In this document: positions 33,049 through 42,801 of the stretch, piece after piece
How positions within the stretch are numbered: the stretch's first letter is position 1
How the letters are laid out: each line of letters opens with the position of its first letter
NCBI GenBank assembly: GCA_964567845.1
Contig: CAZMOG010000003.1
Span: forward strand, 1 to 55,556
Source: RGIG9079 sp964567845
GTDB taxonomy: Bacteria; Bacteroidota; Bacteroidia; Bacteroidales; Marinifilaceae
DNA: 55,556 nucleotides
Direction of reading: 5' to 3'
Program-made: the position numbers and the translations under genes
Notes under the pieces: generated by a model
The model's input: the letters and a program-made list of their open reading frames with translations, nothing else
Database searches by the model: none
What the model was told of the DNA's origin: nothing

Positions 33049-34292
33049 ATAACCTGAACCTCCTCTATTCTTGCTCCGGTACTCTTTACAATACGGAATT
33101 TCTTGTCCTTAATTTCAATAACATCACCACGAGCAGGAATACTTTCATTAAAATGCAAAATATAACCTGCCAAAGTTTCATAGGCCTCGTTCTCTTCAAA
33201 ATCCAAATCATACTTCTCATTCAGATAATCAACCTCTAAACGGCCCGCAAAGAGATAGGTCCCATCTGACAGTTCTTTCTCCACAAAAGCATCCTTGTCA
33301 TGTTCATCCTCAATCTCACCAAAAATCTCCTCCATGATATCCTCCATAGCCACTATTCCTGCTGTAATTCCAAACTCATCAACAACTACAGCCATACTTT
33401 TACGCCCCTTTATAAGAATATCCATCAATTTCGGAGCTGTCATTGTTTCTGGAACAATTATGGGCGAGGTTATAATACCATCGAGCGAGGTTGGATTATG
33501 AAACATTGCCGACGAGTGTACATAACCTATGATATTGTCAATATTCTCTTTATATATCAATATTCTTGAATGCCCTGATTCAACAAAAGAGTCTATCAAC
33601 TCATCTATTGTTGCATCATCGGGAAGAGCAACAAGATCGGTTCTGGGAACCATACATTCACGAATCTTAATATCCGGGAACTCAAGTGCATTTCTTAACA
33701 TCTGAATATCGTGTTCCTCAACATTCTCATCGTCAACAACTCCCTGTTCAAGCAAGTTGTTCAAATCTATCTTACCAAAACTCCTTACCCCCTCTTCCGA
33801 TTTTACATGCTTACCGGTAACCTTCATCAACATTGCTCCTATCCATACACAAAAACTTGAAATTGGATAAAACAATAGATAAAAGAGATAGACAGGTACA
33901 ACAAATATTCTCAGAAACATGTTTGGTTGCATACGGAAAATTGTTTTAGGCAAGAATTCCGCAAAGAATAGAATTACAATAGTAGAGATAATCGAAACAA
34001 CAAAGGCCTCCATGCCTACAGAAAACCCCAATGGTTCAAAATATCGATGCATCAACTCTGACATCTCTGCACCATATATTACCATAACCACATTGTTACC
34101 TACCAATATTGTAGTTATGTACATTCCCGGTTTTGTTAGAAAGAATTCTATTAACCTTTGGGTAATGCTTCTATTCTCGCTTTCAATCTCAATTCTAAGT
34201 TTATTCGAAGCAAGATAGGCTATCTCCATTCCTGAAAAGAACGCTGATAGCAAAAGCATTGTACATATAACCAAAAGTAATGTTCCCATCAT
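33045..34292 (-). CDS. CNNM/CorC (hemolysin-family) transport protein
   Basis: Membrane protein with the CNNM transmembrane domain (residues about 1-195, four segments), a pair of CBS domains (about 210-330; MVPRTDLVALPDDATIDELI and VVVDEFGITAGIVAMEDIME), and a C-terminal CorC_HlyC domain (to 415). The family moves or regulates Mg2+ or Co2+; the Bacteroidota relative GldE has a gliding-associated role, which is unlikely to apply to this genome without other gld genes in view. It is 3 nt after lptC and overlaps mlaE by 4 nt. Confidence 0.88.
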   Translation of the reverse strand: MMGTLLLVICTMLLLSAFFSGMEIAYLASNKLRIEIESENRSITQRLIEFFLTKPGMYITTILVGNNVVMVIYGAEMSELMHRYFEPLGFSVGMEAFVVSIISTIVILFFAEFLPKTIFRMQPNMFLRIFVVPVYLFYLLFYPISSFCVWIGAMLMKVTGKHVKSEEGVRSFGKIDLNNLLEQGVVDDENVEEHDIQMLRNALEFPDIKIRECMVPRTDLVALPDDATIDELIDSFVESGHSRILIYKENIDNIIGYVHSSAMFHNPTSLDGIITSPIIVPETMTAPKLMDILIKGRKSMAVVVDEFGITAGIVAMEDIMEEIFGEIEDEHDKDAFVEKELSDGTYLFAGRLEVDYLNEKYDLDFEENEAYETLAGYILHFNESIPARGDVIEIKDKKFRIVKSTGARIEEVQVI

Positions 34293-34295
34293 ATA

Positions 34296-34862
34296 TTATT
34301 GTTCAACCTCTACTATTCCCGTAATATTCTTAATTATGGGATTTTTTAGATCCTGATCAGATTCAAATCCATCATTCCCCTCTATAATTCGTTCTCCTGA
34401 TGTTATACGTGTATATTGGTGAGAATAGATAATTTTTTTATCCATATCCCAAAACATCTGTTCTGTTTCAACAACAGTTCCATCGGCATTTGTGGCTACA
34501 ACGTTATACTTTGCCTCCCAAATATTCGCATGATCAAACTTCTTTGCCCAATCGGAACGAATTGTTCCCATTACGGTTCCATCATCATTATACGATGTCA
34601 CATCTATTCCTTTTGGAAACTCTTCATACTTCTCATTCTCGGTATTCATCTTTATGTATTCGGGCGTCTTCACCTTATACTGAATCCTTGCCGAATCAGA
34701 ATATATAAGAGTCATTCCGGTTGCATTCATCTCCGGATAATCCATTTTTAAAGGAATTGCATATACATCTTTTATATCGTTTTTACACGATAAAAGCATT
34801 ATCACACAGAATAGTGTGATAATGCCTTTAATATAAAGTTTCTCAAACTTCCTAACGATCAT
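34296..34862 (-). CDS. lptC: LptC family lipopolysaccharide-transport lipoprotein
   Basis: Periplasmic-side partner in lipopolysaccharide export from the inner membrane. The 188-aa product has a signal peptide ending in lipobox LLSC, so it is a lipoprotein, as usual in Bacteroidota and unlike the helix-anchored E. coli LptC. The beta-jellyroll region follows (SARIQYKVKTPEYIKM, VMGTIRSDWAKKFDH, TEQMFWDMDKKIIY). It is 3 nt after the TPR gene. The rest of the lpt system is not in this window. Confidence 0.85.
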   Translation of the reverse strand: MIVRKFEKLYIKGIITLFCVIMLLSCKNDIKDVYAIPLKMDYPEMNATGMTLIYSDSARIQYKVKTPEYIKMNTENEKYEEFPKGIDVTSYNDDGTVMGTIRSDWAKKFDHANIWEAKYNVVATNADGTVVETEQMFWDMDKKIIYSHQYTRITSGERIIEGNDGFESDQDLKNPIIKNITGIVEVEQ

Positions 34863-34865
34863 ATA

Positions 34866-36197
34866 TTACTCCTTTGTGAAGCGAGCAACGGTCTTCTCAT
34901 TGATCCACTCACCTACTGTAAATGTATCTCCCTCCTGAAGTCCGTTAAAGAATCCATCCTTAACAACAGGGAAGTGCTGAGAATAAAGAGCAATCAAACG
35001 ATTTGCCTCATCGGTTTGAGAAGGATCAACACGCTTAGCTGTCTGGAATTTATCCACAGCAGCCCAGAATACAGTCTTGTGATCGAAATCCTCAGCGCCA
35101 TACTTAGGAGCATATGCTGCGTATGCCCTTCCAATCAAGATATATGCCTCACCGCTTGATGGATTTCCCTGCAAAGCCTTAAGACACAAGCTCTTAACCT
35201 CGGCGTACTGATTCTTACTCAATTTAATTGAAGCTAACTTCAAGTAATACTCAGACTTACTCTCCTCGTTATCACTCTTCTCAATAGCTGCCTTCAAATA
35301 CTCCTCCATCTTATCGTAATCCTGACGACGTCCGAATAGGATTGCCAAGCTATATGCTGCATCAGCATCTGGCTCAGCTTTATAAAGAGCCTCTGCAACA
35401 TTTGCATACAACTCTCCATCCAAACACTCACTTCTACGCAAGATTGATGCAATTCCCTTCAAGTTGACAACGTCGGTTGGATTTGCGTCGTAACGAGCTG
35501 TCAATACAGTTGTCAAAATCTCACAGTCAGCAATACCGGCATCAATGAACATTGCCTCAATATCACCTTTTGCATCTTTGAATGGCTCAGGTTCCTTGGC
35601 CATCTTCACTGCATTATCAAGGAAATCTGTTAAGCGCATATACAAGTCAACATATGCAGTAGTCTCCATTGACTCCATTTTCAACAAGGTTCCTGCACTA
35701 TTGAACATATTACGCAATACCATTGGCTCCGTTTTACCGGCGGTCATCTCATATGACTTTACAAAGCAATTATATGCCTCAAGTACAGATTCTCTGTTGC
35801 TCTTGCGATATTTCAACAAATCTGCACCTTTTTTACCCAACAAGTATGCCTCACCATATCTTGGATCCTTTCCAAAGTACTTAATTCTTTGATCATAAAT
35901 CATCATCAATGTATCAATATACTTTGCATCCTTTGTTCTGTTGTATGCATCACGAACAATTGTCTCTCCATTGATATATGTACGCATTTGGAAAGCAGGA
36001 GCATTGAAAAACAAATATCTCCATGAATTCAACGCATCTGCGTACTGTTTGTTCTTGACATACTGCGAACAGATTGAAGCCATTTGAAGAGTTTTCAAAC
36101 TATCCAATCCAAACTTAGAATCAATGGTGCCACTCTGTGCGAATAGAGATCCACTCATCATGCATATGGCGCATACAATTACCATTAACTTTTTCAT
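34866..36197 (-). CDS. Secreted tetratricopeptide-repeat protein
   Basis: A 443-aa exported protein with a signal peptide (residues 1-20, ending FAQ) and at least five TPR-like helical pairs, best seen at residues about 280-400 (AAYSLAILFGRRQDYDKMEE, YLKLASIKLSKNQYAEVKSL, GEAYILIGRAYAAYAPKYGA). It probably acts as a protein-binding scaffold in the envelope. It is the first gene of the lptC/mla operon, with the promoter at 36264-36271. No specific function is recognised. Confidence 0.85.
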   Translation of the reverse strand: MKKLMVIVCAICMMSGSLFAQSGTIDSKFGLDSLKTLQMASICSQYVKNKQYADALNSWRYLFFNAPAFQMRTYINGETIVRDAYNRTKDAKYIDTLMMIYDQRIKYFGKDPRYGEAYLLGKKGADLLKYRKSNRESVLEAYNCFVKSYEMTAGKTEPMVLRNMFNSAGTLLKMESMETTAYVDLYMRLTDFLDNAVKMAKEPEPFKDAKGDIEAMFIDAGIADCEILTTVLTARYDANPTDVVNLKGIASILRRSECLDGELYANVAEALYKAEPDADAAYSLAILFGRRQDYDKMEEYLKAAIEKSDNEESKSEYYLKLASIKLSKNQYAEVKSLCLKALQGNPSSGEAYILIGRAYAAYAPKYGAEDFDHKTVFWAAVDKFQTAKRVDPSQTDEANRLIALYSQHFPVVKDGFFNGLQEGDTFTVGEWINEKTVARFTKE

Positions 36198-36263
36198 ACC
36201 AATTCCTCTTGTTTGTGTTTTATTATTTAAACGTGTTTATTCTCACCCTTACATAATGCCTTG

Positions 36264-36271
36264 CAAAGTTA
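36264..36271 (-). promoter_or_regulatory. -7 element of the TPR-lptC-mla operon
   Basis: The minus strand reads TAACTTTG, a perfect TAnnTTTG; start near 36258 with about 60 nt of leader to the ATG at 36197. Confidence 0.65.
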
Positions 36272-36290
36272 GACATTTTTTTTCACTGCT

Positions 36291-37022
36291 CTAAATATTA
36301 TTTGTTAAAATTGCATCTAAACCTATCATTTGTAACAATGGAAGCAATACTATCCTATGAGATTTACAACTATTTAACAATTCAACATCTCCTCCTGTCA
36401 AAATTACCACTCCATGAGGTCTCTCCTGCAAGAAGTGATCAATGTATCCCTGTACCTCATGAACAACCCCCAAAACAACTCCATTATGTATCGCAGCCTC
36501 TGTGTTTCTTCCTATTAGCGATACTGTAATCTCATTACCCGTCAATAACGGTAATCTGGCAGTATAATCATGCAAAGCCTTATACCGCATCTCAACCCCG
36601 GGAGATATATTTCCCCCCATAAAACAACCATCACAATTGACATAATCAACTGTTATTGCCGTTCCCGCATCAATAATCAATATATCTCTTCCAGGGAAAA
36701 GTTTCACAGCAGCCACCGCATCGGCAACACGATCCACTCCTAAAGTATTTGGAGTTTCATACTCCATACACAAAGGAATTTTCAGCTTATTGGCACGGGT
36801 ATAATCAACATAAGCTGCAAATTTCTCACGCACCTGATTCAAACCCTTGCTATAGATATTTCCACTTCCGGAAATAAGCAAATGAGAATCAGCCAAGAGA
36901 GGCTCATTGACAGTGAGCCATCTAACCAATTCGGAGTAACCAGTATTTTTGTATACCAACTCTCCGCTGTTGAAAACCGCAAATTTCATTCGCGTATTTC
37001 CTACATCAATAAGCACATTCAT
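36291..37022 (-). CDS. coaX: Type III pantothenate kinase
   Basis: First enzyme of coenzyme A synthesis from pantothenate, ASKHA fold and monovalent-cation dependent. From ATG 37022 it is 243 aa starting MNVLIDVGNTRMKFAVF, with the Asp of the nucleotide site (about residue 6), the PNTLGVDRVAD pantothenate motif (about 93-103) and DAGTAITVDYV. A start at 37034 would add four residues and lie inside mfd. The chosen ATG overlaps the mfd stop by 4 nt (ATGA). Its operon is cls, murF-alr, mfd, coaX. Confidence 0.95.
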   Translation of the reverse strand: MNVLIDVGNTRMKFAVFNSGELVYKNTGYSELVRWLTVNEPLLADSHLLISGSGNIYSKGLNQVREKFAAYVDYTRANKLKIPLCMEYETPNTLGVDRVADAVAAVKLFPGRDILIIDAGTAITVDYVNCDGCFMGGNISPGVEMRYKALHDYTARLPLLTGNEITVSLIGRNTEAAIHNGVVLGVVHEVQGYIDHFLQERPHGVVILTGGDVELLNSCKSHRIVLLPLLQMIGLDAILTNNI

Positions 37023-40000
37023 TTTGTAGTACAATTTACGCTGTATTTATACAGCGATTGAACATTTTGAAGCATAATGTCAATTCCCGTAATATTCGAA
37101 AATAGAAGAGTCAACTTATCTCCCCTCTGATTTACCGAACACCTACACACTTGTTTTGTTACAAACTGTATTATGTTTGCAAATATCTCCGAACGATAAA
37201 ATGCCGCATGCGCATCTCCTATAAAATAGAGAGTCATTCTACCATTACGAATCAAGAGTCTCTCAACTCCTAATTCTGCACATAACCATCTGGCCCTTAC
37301 AATATTCATCATATTCAGCAACGGTTCCGGAATCTTTCCGAATCTATCAACCATTCTTGAAGAGAATTGCTCCAACTCCTCCTCATTGCGCATATTATCA
37401 AGTTCTCGATACAATCTTATCCTTTCGCTGGTATTTTCAACATAATATTCAGGAATATGGACATCCATATCTGTTTCAACAACACACTCCGTAATGAAGA
37501 ATTTGTCACTCTGCTTTTGTTTGGCATCATTTTGCTCCATTTCCGGGAACTCTTCGGTTCTTAGCTCTCGAATGGCCTCGTTCAAAATTCTCTGATATGT
37601 TTCATATCCTATCTCGGCAATGAAACCACTCTGTTCTGCACCAAGTATATTTCCGGCTCCTCGAATATCCAAATCCTGCATTGCAATATTGAAACCACTT
37701 CCCAAACCGCTAAAATCCTCTATAGCCTTTAATCGTCTGCGAGAATCGGGATTCACCATATCCAATGGCGGTGTTAACAAATAGCAGAAAGCCTTTTTAT
37801 TTGAACGCCCAACCCTGCCCCTCAATTGGTGCAATTCACTAAGACCATAGTTTTGCGCCTGATTTATTATTATCGTATTTGCATTGGGAATATCCAAACC
37901 CGACTCAATAATGGTTGTTGCAATCAACACATCATAGTCTCCTCGGATAAAATCGTGCATAACTTGCTCCAATTGCTCACCTGGCATTTGACCATGTGCA
38001 ACCACACTATTAACCTTAGGCAGCAATCTGTTCAGCATTACCTGCACCTCATAGATTGTATCTACTCTGTTATGGATAAAGAAGACCTGCCCGTTTCTGG
38101 AAATCTCATACTGAATAGCTTCGCGAATTACATCGTCATCGAAACGATGTAGTTCTGTTACTATAGGATAGCGATTAGGCGGAGCTGTTCTGATTATCGA
38201 CATATCACGAGCACCCATCAACGAAAACTGCAAGGTTCTGGGAATTGGGGTTGCTGTCATAGTCAAGGTGTCAACATTGAGTTTCAAACGCTTCAGTTTC
38301 TCCTTGACACTTACTCCAAATTTTTGCTCCTCATCAATGATAAGAAGACCAAGATCCTTAAACTGAACATCCTTGCCCGTCAGGCGATGAGTTCCTATAA
38401 TTATATCTATTTTTCCCTCTTTTAACTCTGCTAACACCTTCTTTATATCTGCACTCTTACGCATTCTGCTAATGTAATCCACTCTACAAGGCAGATCTTC
38501 AAGTCTCTTTTTGAAAGAGTTATAGTGCTGATATGCCAAAACCGTGGTTGGCACCAATAACGCTACCTGCTTCCCATCGCAGGCCGCTTTAAAGGCTGCA
38601 CGCATTGCAACTTCGGTCTTACCGAAACCCACATCGCCACAAACAAGTCTATCCATCACCCTTGCTTGCTCCATGTCGTGCTTTACAGCCTCGATAGCCT
38701 TTAATTGATCAGGAGTCTCTTCATACATAAACGAGGCCTCCATTTCATCTTGCAGATAACTATCACTCGAATAGGCATAAGCAGGCTCGTGTTTACGCTT
38801 GGCATAAAGAGCAATCAATTCGCGAGCAATATCCTTTACTCTACTCTTTGTCTTTTGTTTCAGTCGATTCCAGGCATCACCTCCCAACCGGTGCATTGTA
38901 GGAGTCTCACCATCCTTACCTTTATACTTGGCAATTTTATGAAGAGAGTGAAGCCCCACAAATAGCTCTGCGTTATTTTTATATACCAAACGTATTGCCT
39001 CTTGAACTTTTCCACCAACATCGATTTTGGTAAGTCCTCCGAAACGTCCAATTCCATGATCGACATGCACCACATAATCCCCCGGATGCAAATTTTGCAA
39101 CTCACTAATACTTATAGTTTCGCGCCCCTTACGAACACGAGAAGCTTGTAAACGATATTTGTGGTATCGATCAAAAATCTGATGCTCGGTATAGAAACAA
39201 CATTTCACTACTCTATCGGCAAACCCCTCATGGATTGTCCCCTTAACTGCTGTAAAATCAATACTATAGTGCAGATCTTTAAATATATCCCTAATTCTAT
39301 TTATCTGCATCTCATTGGTCGAACAGATATATATTTTATACCCATTCTCCATTCGTAAACGCAGAGTATCTGCAAGAATCTCGAATTTTTTATTGATTAC
39401 CGGTTGTTGCTCTCCTCGCAAATCAATATCATTGCCCCTAAAAAAGAGATCCGGCCCCCATTCCAGAACAAAAGAACGGTTCATGTGAGCTACAATCTTA
39501 TCGGCCGATGTTAATACTTGACCTGCTCCATTGGCACACAGATTTTTTATTCTGTCATGCATATACAAACCGTTCTGAACCCACCAGCAACTCTTGCCGG
39601 GCAACCACTCAAGCAAATCTGTGTAGGTATATGTCCCCACTCCATCGCTCATATCGGGAACTATCGAAATTTGATCCGACAACTCGTCCGATAGCTGTGT
39701 CTCTACATCAAAAAAGCGTATGGAATCTATCTCATCGCCAAAGAAATCTATACGAACCGGGCGCTCCTCCGAAAACGAGAATATATCCACAATTCCTCCA
39801 CGAACAGAGAATTGTCCCGGCTCATAAACAAAATCGCACCTTTCAAAGCGATTTTCATATAAAAAGTTCTCCAAATCGGTAATCGAAATACACTCGCCCC
39901 TCCTTAACAAGAGCGAATTCCGATCCAGTTCTGCCTTACTGACCACCCTCTCTGCCAATGCCTCGGGATAGGTTACCAACACCTTTATCTTACCCCTGCG

Positions 40001-40336
40001 CATCAAATCCAATACCTCGGTTCTAACCAGAACGGCATCGGTATCTTTCTCTTCGGAATTAATTACTCTTCTATATGAAGACGGTAAAAGTTGTGTCTCC
40101 TTCCCTAAAAAGAGCGATAAATCATTATAAAAATAGGCCGCATCCTCACGATCGGCAAGGAGTGCCACATGAAGTGTATCTATCTTACGAACAGCAAGAG
40201 CAACAAGCATGGCGATTTGCGAACCGGCACCATTCCTCAGCCTTCCCTTAAATGTCGGCAATGAGTTATATTCGGAAGCAATCTTCTTTACCGCATCACA
40301 CCCTCTTAAGGCCTCTAATAAATCCTTTACCTCCAT
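37019..40336 (-). CDS. mfd: Transcription-repair coupling factor Mfd
   Basis: Large ATP-dependent translocase that removes stalled RNA polymerase and recruits the UvrA repair enzyme. The 1105-aa product has the UvrB-homology N-terminus (LRNGAGSQIAMLVALAV near residue 34), the RNA polymerase-interaction domain (HPGDYVVHVDHGIGRFGGL, about 415-433), the helicase core with CGDVGFGKTEVAMRAA (Walker A, about 560-575), DEEQKFG, TATPIPRT, and the TRG/C-terminal domain. Slightly shorter than E. coli Mfd. It is one base after murF-alr and overlaps coaX by 4 nt. Confidence 0.97.
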   Translation of the reverse strand: MEVKDLLEALRGCDAVKKIASEYNSLPTFKGRLRNGAGSQIAMLVALAVRKIDTLHVALLADREDAAYFYNDLSLFLGKETQLLPSSYRRVINSEEKDTDAVLVRTEVLDLMRRGKIKVLVTYPEALAERVVSKAELDRNSLLLRRGECISITDLENFLYENRFERCDFVYEPGQFSVRGGIVDIFSFSEERPVRIDFFGDEIDSIRFFDVETQLSDELSDQISIVPDMSDGVGTYTYTDLLEWLPGKSCWWVQNGLYMHDRIKNLCANGAGQVLTSADKIVAHMNRSFVLEWGPDLFFRGNDIDLRGEQQPVINKKFEILADTLRLRMENGYKIYICSTNEMQINRIRDIFKDLHYSIDFTAVKGTIHEGFADRVVKCCFYTEHQIFDRYHKYRLQASRVRKGRETISISELQNLHPGDYVVHVDHGIGRFGGLTKIDVGGKVQEAIRLVYKNNAELFVGLHSLHKIAKYKGKDGETPTMHRLGGDAWNRLKQKTKSRVKDIARELIALYAKRKHEPAYAYSSDSYLQDEMEASFMYEETPDQLKAIEAVKHDMEQARVMDRLVCGDVGFGKTEVAMRAAFKAACDGKQVALLVPTTVLAYQHYNSFKKRLEDLPCRVDYISRMRKSADIKKVLAELKEGKIDIIIGTHRLTGKDVQFKDLGLLIIDEEQKFGVSVKEKLKRLKLNVDTLTMTATPIPRTLQFSLMGARDMSIIRTAPPNRYPIVTELHRFDDDVIREAIQYEISRNGQVFFIHNRVDTIYEVQVMLNRLLPKVNSVVAHGQMPGEQLEQVMHDFIRGDYDVLIATTIIESGLDIPNANTIIINQAQNYGLSELHQLRGRVGRSNKKAFCYLLTPPLDMVNPDSRRRLKAIEDFSGLGSGFNIAMQDLDIRGAGNILGAEQSGFIAEIGYETYQRILNEAIRELRTEEFPEMEQNDAKQKQSDKFFITECVVETDMDVHIPEYYVENTSERIRLYRELDNMRNEEELEQFSSRMVDRFGKIPEPLLNMMNIVRARWLCAELGVERLLIRNGRMTLYFIGDAHAAFYRSEIFANIIQFVTKQVCRCSVNQRGDKLTLLFSNITGIDIMLQNVQSLYKYSVNCTTK

Positions 40337-40337
40337 A

Positions 40338-42794
40338 TTACTCCTTAAAAAACAGACGACGAACCCTACGAGATATTCCGGTAATAATCTCGTATGGAAT
40401 AGTTTGTAACTTATCTGAAATCTCTACAACGGATATATTTTTTCCAAAAATCTCAACCTCATCGCCCACCTCAATATCAGGAAAATCAGTAATATCCAAC
40501 ATACAGGCATCCATACAGATATTCCCAAGAATCGGAACTCTGTGACCACGCACATACATCTTCCCAACTCCGCAACTTAAATGTCTGTCCAGACCATCAG
40601 CATATCCTACAAGTATTACCGCCACACGAGAATCTCGGCACAAAGCTCCACGGCGACCATATCCAACTGTCTCCGAACCCTTTACATTCCTAATAGCTGC
40701 AATATGGGTTTTGAATGTTGCAACAGGCTCCAATACCGCTCCTGCAGCACTTATACCATGAATTCCTATTCCTAAACGAACCATGTCATAGTGATACTGT
40801 GGGAATCTCTCTATCCCTGCAGAATTCAATATATGTCTGATTATCTTGTGATTAAAATGCCCCATTATAGATGAACTCATCTTTTCGAATCGTTTCACCT
40901 GCTCAACGGTAAAGGCATCATGACATGGTTCATCGGCACCTGCCAAATGACTGAATATCGATGCAATCTTCACCGCACGCTTAGTTTCAAAAAAAGCAAA
41001 AAGCCTATCCAACTCCTCAATATCAAAACCGGAACGATTCATTCCACTATTAACTTTAATATGAATTGGGTAACTCTGCGCTCCGTGACGTAACGCAACT
41101 CTATTGAACTCCTCCAACAACTCCATCGAGAATATCTCCGGCTCCAAATTAAACTCTACCATCTTGTCAAATGTCTCCGGTTCCGGATTCATGACAGCAA
41201 TGTGGGTAGTGATTCCTGCAGAACGCAACTCTATACCCTCGTCAGCAAAAGCAACCATCAAATAATCAACACCTTGATACTGCAACATTGAAGCTATCTC
41301 CGCTCCGCCACACCCATATGTAAAGGCCTTTACCATTACGGCAAACTTTGTTGATTGTGGAACCAAGGAGCGGAAATGGTTCAAATTCCTTCTCATTGCA
41401 TCAAGATCCACCTCTAAAACTGTCTTATGGGCCTGCCTTTGCAATTTGGCAGCTATATACTCGAATCTGAATTTTCTTGCCCCTTTTAACAGCACTACCG
41501 AGTTAGAGAAATTTTCAATACTCTCTATTTTTAAAAACTCGTCTGTGCTTTTATAAAAACGGCTCTCCATCCCGTCGAAGAGCACTCTGTGGCTTGACAA
41601 CTCGCTACCGATACCAATAAAAAGCGACACCCCACTACTCTTCAACAACTCCGCAACCTTACCATACAAGCGAAGTCCGTTACGTGAAATTCCAACAAAA
41701 TCAGAAAGAACCACCACCTTTCTTCCCTTTGCATCATGTAGCTGCATAGTTTGCAGAGCCATTCTGAAGGATTCCGGATCTGAATTGTAATAGTCATGAA
41801 TAAGAAGAGAGCCTCCAACCCCCTGCTTAATTTCCATACGCATTGCCACAGGCTGCAAACGCAACACCCCATTACGAATAACATTTAATGGAACATCTAA
41901 TTTATAGAGCAATGTAACTACATTCATGCAGTTTTCAAGCGAGGCCTCATCGATAAAGGGGATTGACAAAGTTAGAGGCTCATTGCCTAATTTCAACTCA
42001 ACATTCGTTATACTATTATCACGATGAGTCCCAATAATCCGCACATCACAACCACTGTTATAACCCCATTTCACAATCTTAACCGATGGCAAACTGGTTT
42101 CCAGTAGCTCATGCATTATGGCCCCATCTTTGCAAACCATGAATTTACATTCTTCGAAAAGTTTCAACTTCTCCTTCAATTTCTCCTGCTGCGATGAAAA
42201 ATTCTCACCATGGGCATCCCCGATATTTGTAAAAATACCACATACCGGCTTAATAATATGTTGCAATCTGCTCATCTCGCCGGGCTGCGATATACCTGCC
42301 TCGATTATTACCAATTCACTATTAAGCGGAGCAGCCAGAAGAGACAAGGGAACTCCTGTCTGAGAATTGAAACTACGTGGACTACGATATATATTTGCAA
42401 CCTCGGATAAAATCTGATATAGCCACTCCTTAACAATGGTTTTACCATTACTACCGGCTATTGCAATTATATTACTATTCAGTTCATCTCTATGTCCGGC
42501 AGCCAATCTCTGCAATGCACAAACCGACGATTCAACCTGCCAGAATGTCGCCTCGGACATCAAAGTAAACTCCTCTCTCCACTCCTCAACTACAAAGGCT
42601 CTGCACCCCTGCTTATAAAGTTTAGAAATAAAATCGTGTCCATTATGATTACTACCACCCACAGCAAAAAATAGAGTACCGGCAGGATTGGTTATCGTTC
42701 TGCTATCGAGCGACACTACATCTACCAATAAATCAACTCCACTAACCACGGGCAATCTATCCAACACCTCGGATATTTTCTCTTTTGAATACAT
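40338..42794 (-). CDS. murF-alr: Bifunctional MurF / alanine racemase
   Basis: Fusion that makes D-alanine and adds D-Ala-D-Ala to UDP-MurNAc-tripeptide in cell-wall synthesis. From ATG 42794 it is 818 aa. The MurF half (about 1-440) has the P-loop SNGKTIVKEW and HDYYNSDPESFRMAL. The racemase half (about 450-818) has the PLP lysine in VMVKAFTYGCGG and the tyrosine in ETVGYGRRGAL. The fusion is standard in Bacteroidota. An upstream start at 42878 would run into cls, so 42794, 7 nt after the cls stop, is preferred. It is one base before mfd. Confidence 0.95.
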   Translation of the reverse strand: MYSKEKISEVLDRLPVVSGVDLLVDVVSLDSRTITNPAGTLFFAVGGSNHNGHDFISKLYKQGCRAFVVEEWREEFTLMSEATFWQVESSVCALQRLAAGHRDELNSNIIAIAGSNGKTIVKEWLYQILSEVANIYRSPRSFNSQTGVPLSLLAAPLNSELVIIEAGISQPGEMSRLQHIIKPVCGIFTNIGDAHGENFSSQQEKLKEKLKLFEECKFMVCKDGAIMHELLETSLPSVKIVKWGYNSGCDVRIIGTHRDNSITNVELKLGNEPLTLSIPFIDEASLENCMNVVTLLYKLDVPLNVIRNGVLRLQPVAMRMEIKQGVGGSLLIHDYYNSDPESFRMALQTMQLHDAKGRKVVVLSDFVGISRNGLRLYGKVAELLKSSGVSLFIGIGSELSSHRVLFDGMESRFYKSTDEFLKIESIENFSNSVVLLKGARKFRFEYIAAKLQRQAHKTVLEVDLDAMRRNLNHFRSLVPQSTKFAVMVKAFTYGCGGAEIASMLQYQGVDYLMVAFADEGIELRSAGITTHIAVMNPEPETFDKMVEFNLEPEIFSMELLEEFNRVALRHGAQSYPIHIKVNSGMNRSGFDIEELDRLFAFFETKRAVKIASIFSHLAGADEPCHDAFTVEQVKRFEKMSSSIMGHFNHKIIRHILNSAGIERFPQYHYDMVRLGIGIHGISAAGAVLEPVATFKTHIAAIRNVKGSETVGYGRRGALCRDSRVAVILVGYADGLDRHLSCGVGKMYVRGHRVPILGNICMDACMLDITDFPDIEVGDEVEIFGKNISVVEISDKLQTIPYEIITGISRRVRRLFFKE

Positions 42795-42801
42795 ATCTAT
42801 A

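Noticed and set aside
34416..34751. Antisense open reading frame opposite lptC
   Set aside because: Cys- and Ile-rich translation with no family-like pattern; shadow of the real gene.
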